64,000 bases of DNA. It comes from Lachnospiraceae bacterium. GTDB lineage: Bacteria; Bacillota_A; Clostridia; Lachnospirales; Lachnospiraceae. The translations under genes were made by a program, and so were the position numbers. Shown piece after piece: positions 25,281 to 34,642 of this stretch (positions within the stretch are counted from its first letter, which is position 1; every line of letters starts with the position of its first letter). The notes under the pieces are model-generated. The model did no database searches. It was given only the letters and a program-made list of their open reading frames with translations, and was not told where the DNA came from. The stretch is from the NCBI GenBank assembly GCA_024684065.1, contig JAIKXO010000321.1:6324-70323 (forward strand). The letters are read 5' to 3'.

Positions 25281-25712
25281 ATGAGGGCTATGGGGCTTGA
25301 CTACGGCTCTAAGACGGTTGGAGTTGCGGTCTCTGATGAGCTTATGCTCACCGCTCAGGGTGTGGAGATCATACGAAGAGAAAAAGAGGACAGGCTCAGG
25401 CGGACATATGCCAGGATAGAAGAGCTTGTATCTGAGTATAATGTGGATACTATCGTGCTTGGCTTCCCGAAGAACATGAACAATTCCGAGGGGGAAAGAT
25501 GCGAGCGCGTAAGGGCTTTTGCAGACGGTCTCAAAAGAAGAACGGGACTGCCTGTTATTCTATGGGATGAAAGGCTCACTACGGTTGCGGCGATCCGTTC
25601 CATGGAAGAGACGGGTGTCAGGGATAAAAAGAAATATGTCGATGAGATAGCCGCTATGTTCATTTTAGAGGGCTATCTGGAAAGAAAAAGAGGAAGCCTT
25701 ACTGAAACTTAA
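25281..25712 (+). CDS. ruvX: Putative Holliday junction resolvase / pre-16S rRNA nuclease YqgF
   Basis: A 143-residue RNase H-fold protein: [15 protein letters not shown] with the first catalytic aspartate, [14 protein letters not shown] with the glutamate region, [11 protein letters not shown] and the final [13 protein letters not shown] aspartate. Family members process pre-16S rRNA or act on Holliday junctions. It lies nine bases after ireB, so they are co-transcribed. Confidence 0.94.
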   Translation: MRAMGLDYGSKTVGVAVSDELMLTAQGVEIIRREKEDRLRRTYARIEELVSEYNVDTIVLGFPKNMNNSEGERCERVRAFADGLKRRTGLPVILWDERLTTVAAIRSMEETGVRDKKKYVDEIAAMFILEGYLERKRGSLTET

Positions 25713-25784
25713 GGAGAGCGGATGAACGCAGCTGTTCATCGGTTCCTGTTGTTTGGGTAAGGCTTATAAGAGTTTGATCAGAAA

Positions 25785-26036
25785 ATGGAAAAACTGCAGT
25801 TTGAAACAGAAGACGGAATATCAGAGTTCTATGTGTTAGATCAGACAAGGATAAATGAAACCGATTATCTGCTTGTCTCGGAGTCTCCTGCAGAGGATGA
25901 GGATACCGAAGAAGAGGTCATTATACTTAAGGATATATCAAAACCTGAGGATCCCGAGAGCATATATGAGCTTTTAGAAGATGAGGACGAGCTTTTAGCG
26001 GTATTTAAGGTATTTGAAGAGCTTGCACAGGAATAG
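25785..26036 (+). CDS. DUF1292 domain-containing protein
   Basis: An 83-residue, very acidic protein of the DUF1292 (YrzB-like) family: F.TEDGISEFYVLDQTRINETDYLLV..., then a D/E-rich loop and VIILKDI, ending in VFEELAQE. Its function is unknown, but its position right after ireB-ruvX is conserved across Firmicutes. The gap to ruvX (72 bp) contains nested inverted repeats. Confidence 0.85.
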   Translation: MEKLQFETEDGISEFYVLDQTRINETDYLLVSESPAEDEDTEEEVIILKDISKPEDPESIYELLEDEDELLAVFKVFEELAQE

Positions 26037-26121
26037 CTGACCGGCGCGTCCCGGCCGGATATAGTCTTCCTGTGCGTACTTTTATATTAATGAAGCTTTG
26101 GATTTTACGGGAGAATAAATA

Positions 26122-27780
26122 TTGTCTGGAGATAAAAAAATAAGGATCATCCCGCTCGGGGGCCTCGGACAGATAGGCATGAATATCACTGCCTTTGAGT
26201 ACAGGGATTCTATTGTGGTCATAGACTGCGGGCTGGCGTTCCCGGAGGACGATATGCTGGGAATAGACCTGGTGATCCCGGATGTCAGCTATCTGATAGA
26301 TAATAAGGAAAAGCTGAAGGGCCTGGTAGTAACGCATGGCCACGAGGATCATATCGGAGCGATCCCTTACGTTATAAAGCATCTCGGGGTGCCGATCTAT
26401 GCAACAAGGCTGACCATGGCGCTTATAGACGGCAAGCTCAAGGAGCATCTTTTGGAAGATCAGGTTGAGAAGCACATAGTTGACTTTGGCGATATTATTG
26501 ATCTTTCCGATATAAAAGCCGAGTTTATAAAGACAAATCATTCAATTGCGGATGCCTGCGCCATTGCCCTGCATACCGAAGCCGGAGTGATAGTCCATAC
26601 GGGGGATTTTAAGGTGGATTATACCCCGGTATTCGGGGATCCCATCGATCTTCAAAGGTTTGCGGAGCTTGGGAAAAAAGGCGTACTGGCGCTTTTATGT
26701 GATTCCACGAATGCTGAAAGGCATGGCTATACCAGTTCGGAAAAGACGGTTGGGAAGGCTTTCGAAGATATTTTCGAGGATCATAACGATACGAGGATCT
26801 TTGTGGCAACCTTTGCTTCCAATATAGACAGGATAAGGCAGATCATCAATACCGCCTATAAATACGGACGAAAGGTTGCGGTTCAGGGCAGGAGCATCGA
26901 GAATATCGTTGTGACGGCTCAGGAGATCGGATATCTGGATATCCCGGGGAATACGCTCATAGATATAGACAGGATCAGGGATTATCCCGACGAAAAGCTG
27001 GTCATAATCACCACAGGTTCCCAGGGCGAAACCATGGCGGCCCTTAACAGGATAGCCAACAAGCAGAACAAATGGGCCAGGATAAAGCCCGGAGATACGG
27101 TTATTTTCAGCTCAAACCCGATTCCCGGCAACGAGAAGGCGGTCTCAAGGGTCATTAACGAGCTGACCCTGCAGGGAGCGGATGTCGTATATCAGGATGC
27201 CCATGTTTCGGGGCATGCTTCGGAGGAGGAAATAAAGCTTATATACTCGCTTGTGAAGCCTAAATATGCGATACCGGTTCACGGGGAATATAAGCATTTA
27301 AAAGCTCAGGCATATATTGCGAGAGATCTGGGGATCCCTAAGGAAAGCATCTTCATTCTCCAGGCGGGGGATGTTCTCTCGGTCGGAAGAGATTCCGCCA
27401 TGATAACGGGTCATGTTGAGACCGGAAGCCTCTTTGTGGACGGGCTCGGAGTAGGAGATGTCGGAAATGTTGTCTTAAGGGACAGGCAGATTCTGTCGGA
27501 AAACGGAATGGTCATAGTTATCGCGGCGCTTTCAGCGGACACCGGGGAGTTAATTTCCGGTCCCGAGATCATTACCAGAGGATTTATCTATGTCAGGGAG
27601 TCCGACGAGATAATGACGGAAATGGAAGAGGTTGCGGAGGAGACATTCAGGAAGCTATCGGAGAAGGGAATTACGGATTGGAATAAAATGAAATCCTCTA
27701 TGAGGGATGAGATGAGCAGCTTTATTTGGGGGAAGATGAAGCGGCGTCCGATGGTCATCACGATTTTTTTAGAGGTATAA
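26122..27780 (+). CDS. rnj: Ribonuclease J
   Basis: A 552-residue metallo-beta-lactamase/beta-CASP ribonuclease with 5'-3' exo- and endonuclease activity in RNA turnover and 16S maturation. Zinc ligands are in THGHEDHIGAIPY (about 72-84), VIVHTGDFKVD and VHGEYKHL; beta-CASP motifs include DSTNAE and TGSQGE. The start appears to be TTG at 26122, preceded by GGGAG eight bases upstream; the next ATG would remove the first beta strand. It is one paralogue; a second RNase J is not in the window. Confidence 0.95.
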   Translation: MSGDKKIRIIPLGGLGQIGMNITAFEYRDSIVVIDCGLAFPEDDMLGIDLVIPDVSYLIDNKEKLKGLVVTHGHEDHIGAIPYVIKHLGVPIYATRLTMALIDGKLKEHLLEDQVEKHIVDFGDIIDLSDIKAEFIKTNHSIADACAIALHTEAGVIVHTGDFKVDYTPVFGDPIDLQRFAELGKKGVLALLCDSTNAERHGYTSSEKTVGKAFEDIFEDHNDTRIFVATFASNIDRIRQIINTAYKYGRKVAVQGRSIENIVVTAQEIGYLDIPGNTLIDIDRIRDYPDEKLVIITTGSQGETMAALNRIANKQNKWARIKPGDTVIFSSNPIPGNEKAVSRVINELTLQGADVVYQDAHVSGHASEEEIKLIYSLVKPKYAIPVHGEYKHLKAQAYIARDLGIPKESIFILQAGDVLSVGRDSAMITGHVETGSLFVDGLGVGDVGNVVLRDRQILSENGMVIVIAALSADTGELISGPEIITRGFIYVRESDEIMTEMEEVAEETFRKLSEKGITDWNKMKSSMRDEMSSFIWGKMKRRPMVITIFLEV

Positions 27781-27804
27781 ATTAAATAATGAGGGGTGGG
27801 ACAA

Positions 27805-28134
27805 ATGAATCAGGAGCTGGATATGGCGGTTTCCTCGCTTATCAAAAGCCTCCTCGATACTCCGGAGTACAGGACTTATCTTCAGGAAAAGTCCAGGGTA
27901 GATGGAGATGAGGAATGTCTGAACAAGATAAGGAGATTCCGCGAGCTGTCGTATGAGCTTCAAAACTGCTCGGATGAGCAGCGGATGCATGAAGCGGCCA
28001 GAATAGAGGCTGAGAGCGATGCCTTATGCAATGATGTGAGAGTTTTGGATTTTATGCAGGCAGAGGTTGACTTTATAAGGCTCTATCAGGATATTATCGG
28101 CAGAATAATAAAAGAGATCGATATAGAGGACTGA
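27805..28134 (+). CDS. YlbF family regulator
   Basis: A 109-residue all-helical protein of the YlbF/YmcA (Com_YlbF) family: VSSLIKSLLDTPEYRTYLQEKSRV..., followed by FRELSYELQN and EAESDALCNDVRVLDFMQAE. In Bacillus such proteins form the Y-complex that guides RNase Y; being directly after RNase J suggests a link to RNA decay here too (inference). The start is the ATG at 27805 after GAGGGGTGGG, not the in-frame GTG at 27796. Confidence 0.85.
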   Translation: MNQELDMAVSSLIKSLLDTPEYRTYLQEKSRVDGDEECLNKIRRFRELSYELQNCSDEQRMHEAARIEAESDALCNDVRVLDFMQAEVDFIRLYQDIIGRIIKEIDIED

Positions 28135-28136
28135 CA

Positions 28137-28679
28137 ATGAATATAAGACAGGCGGCGCTTTCCTTTGCAAGCTTCGTGATAAGGTCAGCGCTCGTTATAA
28201 TTATTGTCTTTGCGATCATAAGACTCGGTAAACAGGCCTATGATTTCGGATTCAAGCTTTTTACCGAGGAGGCGGTGGATGAGCCTCCCGGAAGGGATGT
28301 TTCCGTCACCATAACGTCCGATGAGGGAACCGTGGATATCGCAAAGATGCTTGAGGAAAAAGGGCTTACGACGGACTGGAAGCTCTTTATCCTGCAGTCT
28401 AAGCTTTCCGAGCATGATGAACCGATCGTACCGGGAAGCTATACTTTGAATACCTCGATGAATGCGGATGCCATTCTTATGGTGATCGAAAACATAGAGG
28501 CCGAGGAGCCTTTAGAGGATATGGGAGAAGCCGATGAGCTGGTGGAACAGCCCTCGAATGAGGTTGGAAACTCTACGGCCGATGATAATTTTGATGTTTA
28601 CGGCTATAATGGGGACGGCAGCGATGGCGAGGTCATTGAGCCGGAGATCGTCGAGGATGTCGTGCCAGAGGGTGAGTAA
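28137..28679 (+). CDS. MltG (YceG)-like membrane protein without catalytic domain
   Basis: A 180-residue protein with one N-terminal transmembrane helix (about 13-30) and an extracytoplasmic domain (about 50-125) that matches the N-terminal LysM-like part of the endolytic transglycosylase MltG: TITSDEGTVDIAKMLEEKGL, then VPGSYTLNTSMNADAILMVI. True MltG continues for about 200 residues with a catalytic glutamate; here it is replaced by an acidic, disordered tail (about 126-180). No frameshift is evident and the next gene starts at once, so the short form looks native. Probably a peptidoglycan-associated accessory protein rather than an enzyme. Confidence 0.7.
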   Translation: MNIRQAALSFASFVIRSALVIIIVFAIIRLGKQAYDFGFKLFTEEAVDEPPGRDVSVTITSDEGTVDIAKMLEEKGLTTDWKLFILQSKLSEHDEPIVPGSYTLNTSMNADAILMVIENIEAEEPLEDMGEADELVEQPSNEVGNSTADDNFDVYGYNGDGSDGEVIEPEIVEDVVPEGE

Positions 28680-29390
28680 GTGAACGGGGATATTCATGCC
28701 CTGACTTTTCGGGATCAGAAACCGGAAGGATCGGGCGGGTATTTGACCGAAGACAGGATCGAGGGCTTCATTCGTTCTCTTGACAGTGCAAACAGTGACT
28801 TTTTAAATGCCCTGGAAGAAAAAGCCCTTAAGGAAGAAATCCCTGTTATCAGGCCTGCCGTCCAGAATCTTCTTAAGCTCCTGCTTTCGATGAAGAGGCC
28901 GGAGAGGATACTAGAGGTCGGGGCAGCAGTTGGGTTTTCCGCGATCTTCATGACGGAATATTCAGATGCTGATATAGTTACGATAGAAAAATATGAGCCA
29001 AGGATAGCTTTATTAAGGGATAATATAGAGGCATCCGGCAGGAAAGACAGGATCAAAGTGCTTGAAGGAGATGCGGGCGATATTCTTAAAACGCTCGTTG
29101 GGAAAAAGGAGCATTTTGATTTTGTTTTCATGGATGCCGCAAAGGCCCAGTATATTAATTATCTGCCGGCAGTCCTTAAGCTTCTTGAAAACGGCGGCCT
29201 GCTTGTTTCCGATAATGTGCTTCAGGATGGGGATGTGATAGAGTCAAGGTTTATAATAAAAAGAAGGAACCGGACCATACATGCCAGGATGAGGGAGTAT
29301 CTGTACGCGCTGACCCACAGCGATGAGCTTGTCACAAGCATACTGCCCATAGCGGACGGGATAACGGTAAGTGTTAAGAACGTAAAATGA
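28680..29390 (+). CDS. SAM-dependent O-methyltransferase (family 3)
   Basis: A 236-residue methyltransferase of the catechol/caffeoyl-CoA O-methyltransferase class (TrmR/YrrM-like). SAM-binding ILEVGAAVGFSAIFM (about 81-95), VTIEKYEPRI, the metal-binding VFMDAAKAQYINYL and VSDNVLQDGDV. In Bacillus the homologue TrmR methylates 5-hydroxyuridine at tRNA position 34, and TrhP (U32 family) makes that hydroxyl. The next gene is a U32 protein overlapping by 4 bases, so the pair likely makes mo5U34 in tRNA. It starts with GTG directly after the previous stop. Confidence 0.85.
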   Translation: MNGDIHALTFRDQKPEGSGGYLTEDRIEGFIRSLDSANSDFLNALEEKALKEEIPVIRPAVQNLLKLLLSMKRPERILEVGAAVGFSAIFMTEYSDADIVTIEKYEPRIALLRDNIEASGRKDRIKVLEGDAGDILKTLVGKKEHFDFVFMDAAKAQYINYLPAVLKLLENGGLLVSDNVLQDGDVIESRFIIKRRNRTIHARMREYLYALTHSDELVTSILPIADGITVSVKNVK

Positions 29391-30625
29391 TCAGAGAGAA
29401 GAAAGCAGACAGGAAGCCGGAGCTTTTGGTGCCTGCGGGAAGCTTAGAGGTTTTAAAGGCGGCGGTCACCTATGGCGCGGATGCCGTTTATATCGGAGGG
29501 GAAGCCTTCAGTCTAAGGGCAAAGGCGAAGAATTTTACATCCGCGGAAATGTCCGAGGGGATAGCGTTTGCCCACAGCCATGGCGTGAAGGTGTATGTGA
29601 CGGCAAATATTTTTGCCCATAATAAAGACCTTAAAGAGGCAAGGGAGTATTTTAAGGAGCTTAACAGGATAAAGCCCGATGCGGTCATAATATCCGATCC
29701 CGGTCTTTTGCTGCTCTTTAAGGAGGAGTGCGAAGACATTGATCTTCATATCAGCACTCAGTTAAATAACACTAACTATTTAACATACAGGTTCTGGCAT
29801 GAACAGGGAGCAAAAAGGGTTGTTTCCGCAAGGGAGCTCTCTCTTAAGGAACTGAGGGAAATAAGGGAGAATATCCCGGAAGAGCTTGAGATAGAGACCT
29901 TTGTCCACGGGGCTATGTGCATCTCCTACTCGGGCAGATGCCTTCTCAGCAATTATCTTACGGGAAGGGACGCAAACCGTGGGGAATGCACCCATCCCTG
30001 CCGTTGGAACTATTCCGTGGTTGAAGAAACGAGGCCCGGGGAGTATTTCCCGGTTTATGAGAATGAAAGGGGTACTTTCATCTTTAATTCCAGGGATCTT
30101 TGCATGATCGGGCATATCCCGGAGCTTACAGAGGCAGGGATAGACAGCTTTAAGATCGAGGGGAGAATGAAAACGGCTCTTTATGTCGCATCGGCCGCGA
30201 GAACCTATAGAAAGGCCCTTGACGATTTTTTTGAGGACCCGTCAAAATACGAAAATAACATCCCATGGTATCTAAATGAAATATCGAAATGCACCTACAG
30301 GCAATATACGACGGGATTCTTTTTCGGTAAGCCTTCGGAGGAAGCTCAGATCTATGACAACAGTACCTATATAAAGGATGCCGTTTATCTGGGCATGGTT
30401 TCGGATATCTCGGACGGACGTATTGTCATAGAACAGAAAAATAAATTCTGTGTCGGTGACAGGATCGAAGTCATGAAGCCGGATGGGACGGATATAGAAT
30501 GCAGCGTGATCTCCATAAGAAACGAAGAGGGAGAGGAGATGGACTCGGCCCCGCACCCAAAGCAGAAGCTGTTTGTTAAGCTGAGCGGGGAAGGTTTTGA
30601 TAAATATGACATTCTTAGGATATAA
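29387..30625 (+). CDS. trhP: U32 family protein, tRNA 5-hydroxyuridine synthase-like
   Basis: A 412-residue U32 protein: PELLVPAGSLEVLKAAVTYGADAVYIGG at residues 11-38, HISTQLNNTN, FVHGAMCISYSGRC, GECTHPCRW and FKIEGRMKTALYVA. The cysteines in CISYSGRC and C-x3-C are the probable Fe-S ligands. By analogy to TrhP (YrrN/YrrO, YegQ) it would use prephenate to hydroxylate U34 of tRNAs. The ATGA overlap with the O-methyltransferase gene supports a shared pathway. It is labelled peptidase in older annotation, but proteolysis is unlikely. Confidence 0.85.
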   Translation: MIREKKADRKPELLVPAGSLEVLKAAVTYGADAVYIGGEAFSLRAKAKNFTSAEMSEGIAFAHSHGVKVYVTANIFAHNKDLKEAREYFKELNRIKPDAVIISDPGLLLLFKEECEDIDLHISTQLNNTNYLTYRFWHEQGAKRVVSARELSLKELREIRENIPEELEIETFVHGAMCISYSGRCLLSNYLTGRDANRGECTHPCRWNYSVVEETRPGEYFPVYENERGTFIFNSRDLCMIGHIPELTEAGIDSFKIEGRMKTALYVASAARTYRKALDDFFEDPSKYENNIPWYLNEISKCTYRQYTTGFFFGKPSEEAQIYDNSTYIKDAVYLGMVSDISDGRIVIEQKNKFCVGDRIEVMKPDGTDIECSVISIRNEEGEEMDSAPHPKQKLFVKLSGEGFDKYDILRI

Positions 30626-30637
30626 GGGGAGAAGGAT

Positions 30638-31576
30638 ATGAGTCTTTTATCGGTGGTGGTGCCCTGCTATAACGAGGAAGAGGCGATCCCGCTTTTTTAT
30701 GAGGAAATGCAGAAGACAACTGAGGATTTTTCCGCCGAATTTCCCGAAACGGAATTTGAGCTGATCTTTATTGATGACGGCTCAAAGGATAAAACCCTTG
30801 AGAGACTTAAGGAACTTAGAAAGAAGGACGAGCGGGTACACTATGTTTCCTTTTCGAGGAATTTCGGTAAGGAAGCGGGTATCTACGCGGGACTTGACCA
30901 TTCGCACGGGGATTACGTGGTTATTATGGATGTGGATCTTCAGGACCCTCCCTCGCTTCTTAAGGACATGTACAGGGCGGTTGCTAAGGAGGGCTATGAT
31001 TCGGCCGCGACCAGAAGGGTCACAAGAGAGGGCGAGCCTGTGATCCGTTCTTTTTTCGCGAGGATGTTCTACAGGATCATCAACAGGCTTTCGAAGACAG
31101 AGATAGTGGATGGTGCCAGGGACTACAGGATAATGACCAGAAAGATGGCGGATGCCATTCTGTCCATGAAGGAGTATAACCGTTTTACGAAGGGGATATA
31201 CGGCTGGGTAGGGTTTGAGACCAAATGGTTTGAGTACGAGAATATCGAAAGGGCAGCAGGCGAGACCAAATGGTCTTTCTGGAAGCTGTTTTTATACTCG
31301 ATAGAAGGAATAGTCGCGTTTTCTACGGCGCCCCTTGCCCTGGCCGCTTTACTGGGCATTACCTTTACACTGGTGGCCTTTATCATGATAATCGTCATAA
31401 TAATAAAGACCCTTGTTTATGGAGACCCGACAAGCGGATGGCCGTCTATGACCTGTATCATCGTATTCATCGGAGGGATACAGCTCTTCTGTATGGGAGT
31501 CATAGGGGAGTATCTTGCGAAAGCCTATATGGAAACAAAAAGCAGACCGATTTATATTGCCAGGGAATATGAATAA
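30638..31576 (+). CDS. Glycosyltransferase family 2, polyprenyl-phosphate type
   Basis: A 312-residue GT2 with a cytosolic GT-A domain (VVVPCYNEEEAIPLFYEEM; DDGSKD; MDVDLQDPP) and two C-terminal transmembrane helices (about 228-255 and 265-288), the GtrB/DPM1/YkoT layout. Such enzymes load a sugar onto undecaprenyl phosphate for later transfer outside the cell. First of four consecutive plus-strand glycosyltransferases; the next begins one base after its stop. Confidence 0.88.
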   Translation: MSLLSVVVPCYNEEEAIPLFYEEMQKTTEDFSAEFPETEFELIFIDDGSKDKTLERLKELRKKDERVHYVSFSRNFGKEAGIYAGLDHSHGDYVVIMDVDLQDPPSLLKDMYRAVAKEGYDSAATRRVTREGEPVIRSFFARMFYRIINRLSKTEIVDGARDYRIMTRKMADAILSMKEYNRFTKGIYGWVGFETKWFEYENIERAAGETKWSFWKLFLYSIEGIVAFSTAPLALAALLGITFTLVAFIMIIVIIIKTLVYGDPTSGWPSMTCIIVFIGGIQLFCMGVIGEYLAKAYMETKSRPIYIAREYE

Positions 31577-32584
31577 ATGAAGCTGATAATACAGATCCCC
31601 TGCCTGAATGAGGCGGAGACTTTGGAGATCGCTCTGAATGACCTGCCAAAAAAGATCGACGGGGTTGATAAAATAGAATATCTGATCATTAATGACGGAA
31701 GCGTGGATAATACCGTCGAGGTCGCAAGAAACTGGGGCGTTGACTATATCGTCAGCTTTAAGAGAAACAAGGGCCTCGCAAAGGGCTTCATGGCGGGTAT
31801 TGATGCCTGTCTTCGCAACGGAGCGGATATAATCGTAAATACCGACGCGGACAATCAGTACTGCGGAGCGGATATTGAAAAGCTGATAAGGCCGATCCTT
31901 GACGGGAAGGCGGAGATCGTCATCGGCGAGAGACCTATCGACAACACCGAGCATTTTTCGCCTCTTAAGAAAAAACTGCAGCATCTTGGGAGCTATGTCG
32001 TACGCATCGCCTCCAAAACGGACATCCCGGATGCCCCAAGCGGATTCAGGGCGTTTTCCAGGGATGCGGCCATGCATTTAAACGTCATGAACAATTACAC
32101 CTATACCCTGGAAACGATAGTTCAGGCCGGAAGAACAAATATGGCCATAACCTCTGTTCCCGTGCGTACTAACGGGGAACTTAGAAAATCCAGGCTCTTT
32201 CACAGTATGGGCGGTTATATCAAAAGGTCGGTGCTTACGATAATCAGGGCTTTTATGATGTACAGATCCCTTACATTCTTCTCCATTCTCGGCCTGATAC
32301 CGTTTTTGACGGGTATCATCATAATGCTCAGATTCTTAATATTCTATTTTATGGGTGAGGGAACCGGGCATATCCAGTCGCTGATCCTTGCAAGCACTCT
32401 GATCATGCTTGGGTTCATGACATTTATCGTAGGGCTTCAGGCGGATGTCATAGCCAATAACAGGAAGCTTTTGGAAGATATCCAGTACAGGGTCAGGAGG
32501 CTTGATTATAAAGAAGACTTAAGGGAGGCAGAGGAAGCTTCCGGGGAAGGAAGGGTCGTAAAAGAAGGCGGAGAAAATGAGTAA
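31577..32584 (+). CDS. Glycosyltransferase family 2 with C-terminal membrane helices
   Basis: A 335-residue GT2: IQIPCLNEAETLEIAL, INDGSVDNT, NTDADNQYCGAD, then APSGFRAFSRDAA, with two or three hydrophobic helices after residue 225. It resembles dolichol/undecaprenyl-phosphate sugar synthases, so the cluster has two such enzymes. Fully coupled: it starts directly at the preceding stop and its own end overlaps the next gene by 8 bases. Confidence 0.87.
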   Translation: MKLIIQIPCLNEAETLEIALNDLPKKIDGVDKIEYLIINDGSVDNTVEVARNWGVDYIVSFKRNKGLAKGFMAGIDACLRNGADIIVNTDADNQYCGADIEKLIRPILDGKAEIVIGERPIDNTEHFSPLKKKLQHLGSYVVRIASKTDIPDAPSGFRAFSRDAAMHLNVMNNYTYTLETIVQAGRTNMAITSVPVRTNGELRKSRLFHSMGGYIKRSVLTIIRAFMMYRSLTFFSILGLIPFLTGIIIMLRFLIFYFMGEGTGHIQSLILASTLIMLGFMTFIVGLQADVIANNRKLLEDIQYRVRRLDYKEDLREAEEASGEGRVVKEGGENE

Positions 32585-33722
32585 GCATCTTGTCCTTATA
32601 GGGCCCGTATACCCGTATAAGAGCGGCATAGCCCATTATACGGGGCTTCTGCACAGGGCCTTAAGCGCAGAGTATGACACAAGGCTGATATCATATAAAA
32701 TGCAGTATCCGAAGCTCCTTTTCAGAAAAGAGCAGAAGGATTATTCAAGCGATGCCTTTAAAGCGGAAAATGCTGAATTTCTCATAAATACCGCGAATCC
32801 GATAAACATCCTTAACACAGCTTCAGATATCATAAAAAGAAAGCCGGATGCCGTTATCATAGAATGGTGGCATCCTTATTTTGCACCCTGCTACTGCATT
32901 CTGACGGGGAGGCTCAGGAAAGCGGGAATTAAGATATTATTCCTCTGTCATAACGTATTTCCGCACGAGAGATTTGTATTAGACAGATTCCTGACCAGGC
33001 GTACCCTTTCCCGGGGTGACTGCTTCGTGCTTCATTCCAGGGAGGAAGCTTCGGACCTTCTGTCCATAAAATCCGATGCTTCCTACAGGATAAATCCCCA
33101 CCCCACCTATCAGGCTTTTAATCTTTCCGGCCTTAAACAGGAGGAAGCAAGGGAGCTTTTAGGGCTTAAGAATGATGCTAAAATGATTCTTTTTTTCGGC
33201 TTTATCCGGGACTATAAGGGTCTTAAGCATCTGATAAGGGCACTTTCGGTTTTAAGAGATAAAGGCAGCGCCCTGATCTCTGAAGGATTTAAGCTCTATA
33301 TCGTCGGTGATTTTTCAGGCCCTGAAGACAGGGAAAGATACATATCTCTGATAGAGGAGGAGAAGGTAGCTTCCTATATCGAGATTGTTGACGGATATGT
33401 GCCGGATAATGAGGTTGAGAAATATTTTGCAGCCTGCGATCTGGTGGTGCTGCCTTATGAGTCGGCGACCCAGAGCGGTATAATCCAGATAGCGTTTGGC
33501 TTTGAAAAGCCTGTTATCGCAACAAGGGTCGGGGGGCTTCCGGATGCGGTCGATGACGGAGTTACCGGAATTCTGGTAGAGCCGGGAGATCCCGGGGCAT
33601 TGGCCGGAGCCATTGAAACGGCCTACGACAGGGGTATGGAAGGATTTACCGAAAATATCAGGGCTTCTAAGTATAAATTTTCATGGGAGCGCATGGTCAG
33701 GACCATTGGGGAACTGTTATGA
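32577..33722 (+). CDS. Glycosyltransferase family 4
   Basis: A 381-residue GT-B protein. The N-terminal domain has IGPVYPYKSGIAHYTGLLH; the C-terminal domain has ILFFGFIRDYKGLKHLIRAL, the EPxxNE-region equivalent VVLPYESATQSGIIQIAFGFEKPVIATRVGGLPDAV and DGVTGILVEPGD. It probably adds a hexose to a lipid-linked glycan on the cytosolic side. Overlaps its neighbours by 8 and 4 bases. Confidence 0.88.
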   Translation: MSKHLVLIGPVYPYKSGIAHYTGLLHRALSAEYDTRLISYKMQYPKLLFRKEQKDYSSDAFKAENAEFLINTANPINILNTASDIIKRKPDAVIIEWWHPYFAPCYCILTGRLRKAGIKILFLCHNVFPHERFVLDRFLTRRTLSRGDCFVLHSREEASDLLSIKSDASYRINPHPTYQAFNLSGLKQEEARELLGLKNDAKMILFFGFIRDYKGLKHLIRALSVLRDKGSALISEGFKLYIVGDFSGPEDRERYISLIEEEKVASYIEIVDGYVPDNEVEKYFAACDLVVLPYESATQSGIIQIAFGFEKPVIATRVGGLPDAVDDGVTGILVEPGDPGALAGAIETAYDRGMEGFTENIRASKYKFSWERMVRTIGELL

Positions 33723-34552
33723 ATATTTCGATTATTACGGTCTGCATGAATGCCGGGGATTCGATAGTAAAGACCATAAAATCCGTACTGGCGCAGGATT
33801 ACAGGGACTTTGAATATATCATCAAGGACGGTGGATCGTCTGACGATACGCTGAAGACAGCGTATTCCTTTAAGGAGGGATTCGCTAAAAAGGGTATTCC
33901 CTACAGGATCATATCGGAGAAGGATGAAGGCATATATGATGCCATGAACAAGTCAGTCAGGGAGGCTCAGGGAAAGTGGATCAATTTCATGAATTCGGGC
34001 GACTGCTTTTACAGCAGCGAGACACTCTCTGCCATCTTTAAGAAAAGCAATTATGTAAATGACGGGATACTTTACGGAGACGCCATAGAATATGAATACG
34101 GGCATTATTACAGATTCCGGAAATCCTTTGAATCCATAGAGTTCACCATGCCGTTCTCGCACCAGTCGGCTTTTGTGAACAGGGAGCTTCTGATCCGTTA
34201 TCCGTTTAAGCTGGAATACCCGATAGGAGCGGATTACGATTTTCTGCTCTCCATGTATAAGAAGGGATATCATTTTAAAGATACAGGTGTTATTGTATGC
34301 ATAATCTCCAAGGACGGGGTGTCATCAATAAGGCTCTATGATACCTACATGGAGAGCCTTAAGATACGGACTGCCCATGGTGCCAGGATGCCTTCCGAGG
34401 GAAGCATTAAGAGAAGCATAAAAATGAGTGAGCTTAAGCAGTATGTCATGGATCATTTTCCGGGTGGAATAAAAAAGCAGATAAGAAAGATCCAATGGGC
34501 AGTAAGGGGGCAGAATATCAAGGTTGAGCTTCCCGAGTGGGCTGAAAACTGA
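33719..34552 (+). CDS. Glycosyltransferase family 2
   Basis: A 277-residue soluble GT2: SIITVCMNAGDSIVKTIKSVL, IKDGGSSDDTL, EKDEGIYDAMNKSV, INFMNSGDCF (DxD equivalent NSGD) and YGDAIEYEYG. This is the WcaA/colanic-acid-type subgroup with NSGD in place of DxD. The start at 33719 overlaps the previous stop (ATGA). Last gene of the plus-strand glycan operon. Confidence 0.87.
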   Translation: MNISIITVCMNAGDSIVKTIKSVLAQDYRDFEYIIKDGGSSDDTLKTAYSFKEGFAKKGIPYRIISEKDEGIYDAMNKSVREAQGKWINFMNSGDCFYSSETLSAIFKKSNYVNDGILYGDAIEYEYGHYYRFRKSFESIEFTMPFSHQSAFVNRELLIRYPFKLEYPIGADYDFLLSMYKKGYHFKDTGVIVCIISKDGVSSIRLYDTYMESLKIRTAHGARMPSEGSIKRSIKMSELKQYVMDHFPGGIKKQIRKIQWAVRGQNIKVELPEWAEN

Positions 34553-34642
34553 GCCGGTAAGGGCAATATTGTCAGCAGTCATTGATCCGTATCCGTGATC
34601 AGCATTCATTTGCCGGCATCCGGCAGCCGGAATCTCTTTTAT

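Noticed and set aside
31349..32077. 242-codon minus-strand open frame in the glycosyltransferase cluster
   Set aside because: Antisense to two coupled glycosyltransferase genes with intact DxD motifs; no RBS or recognisable domain.
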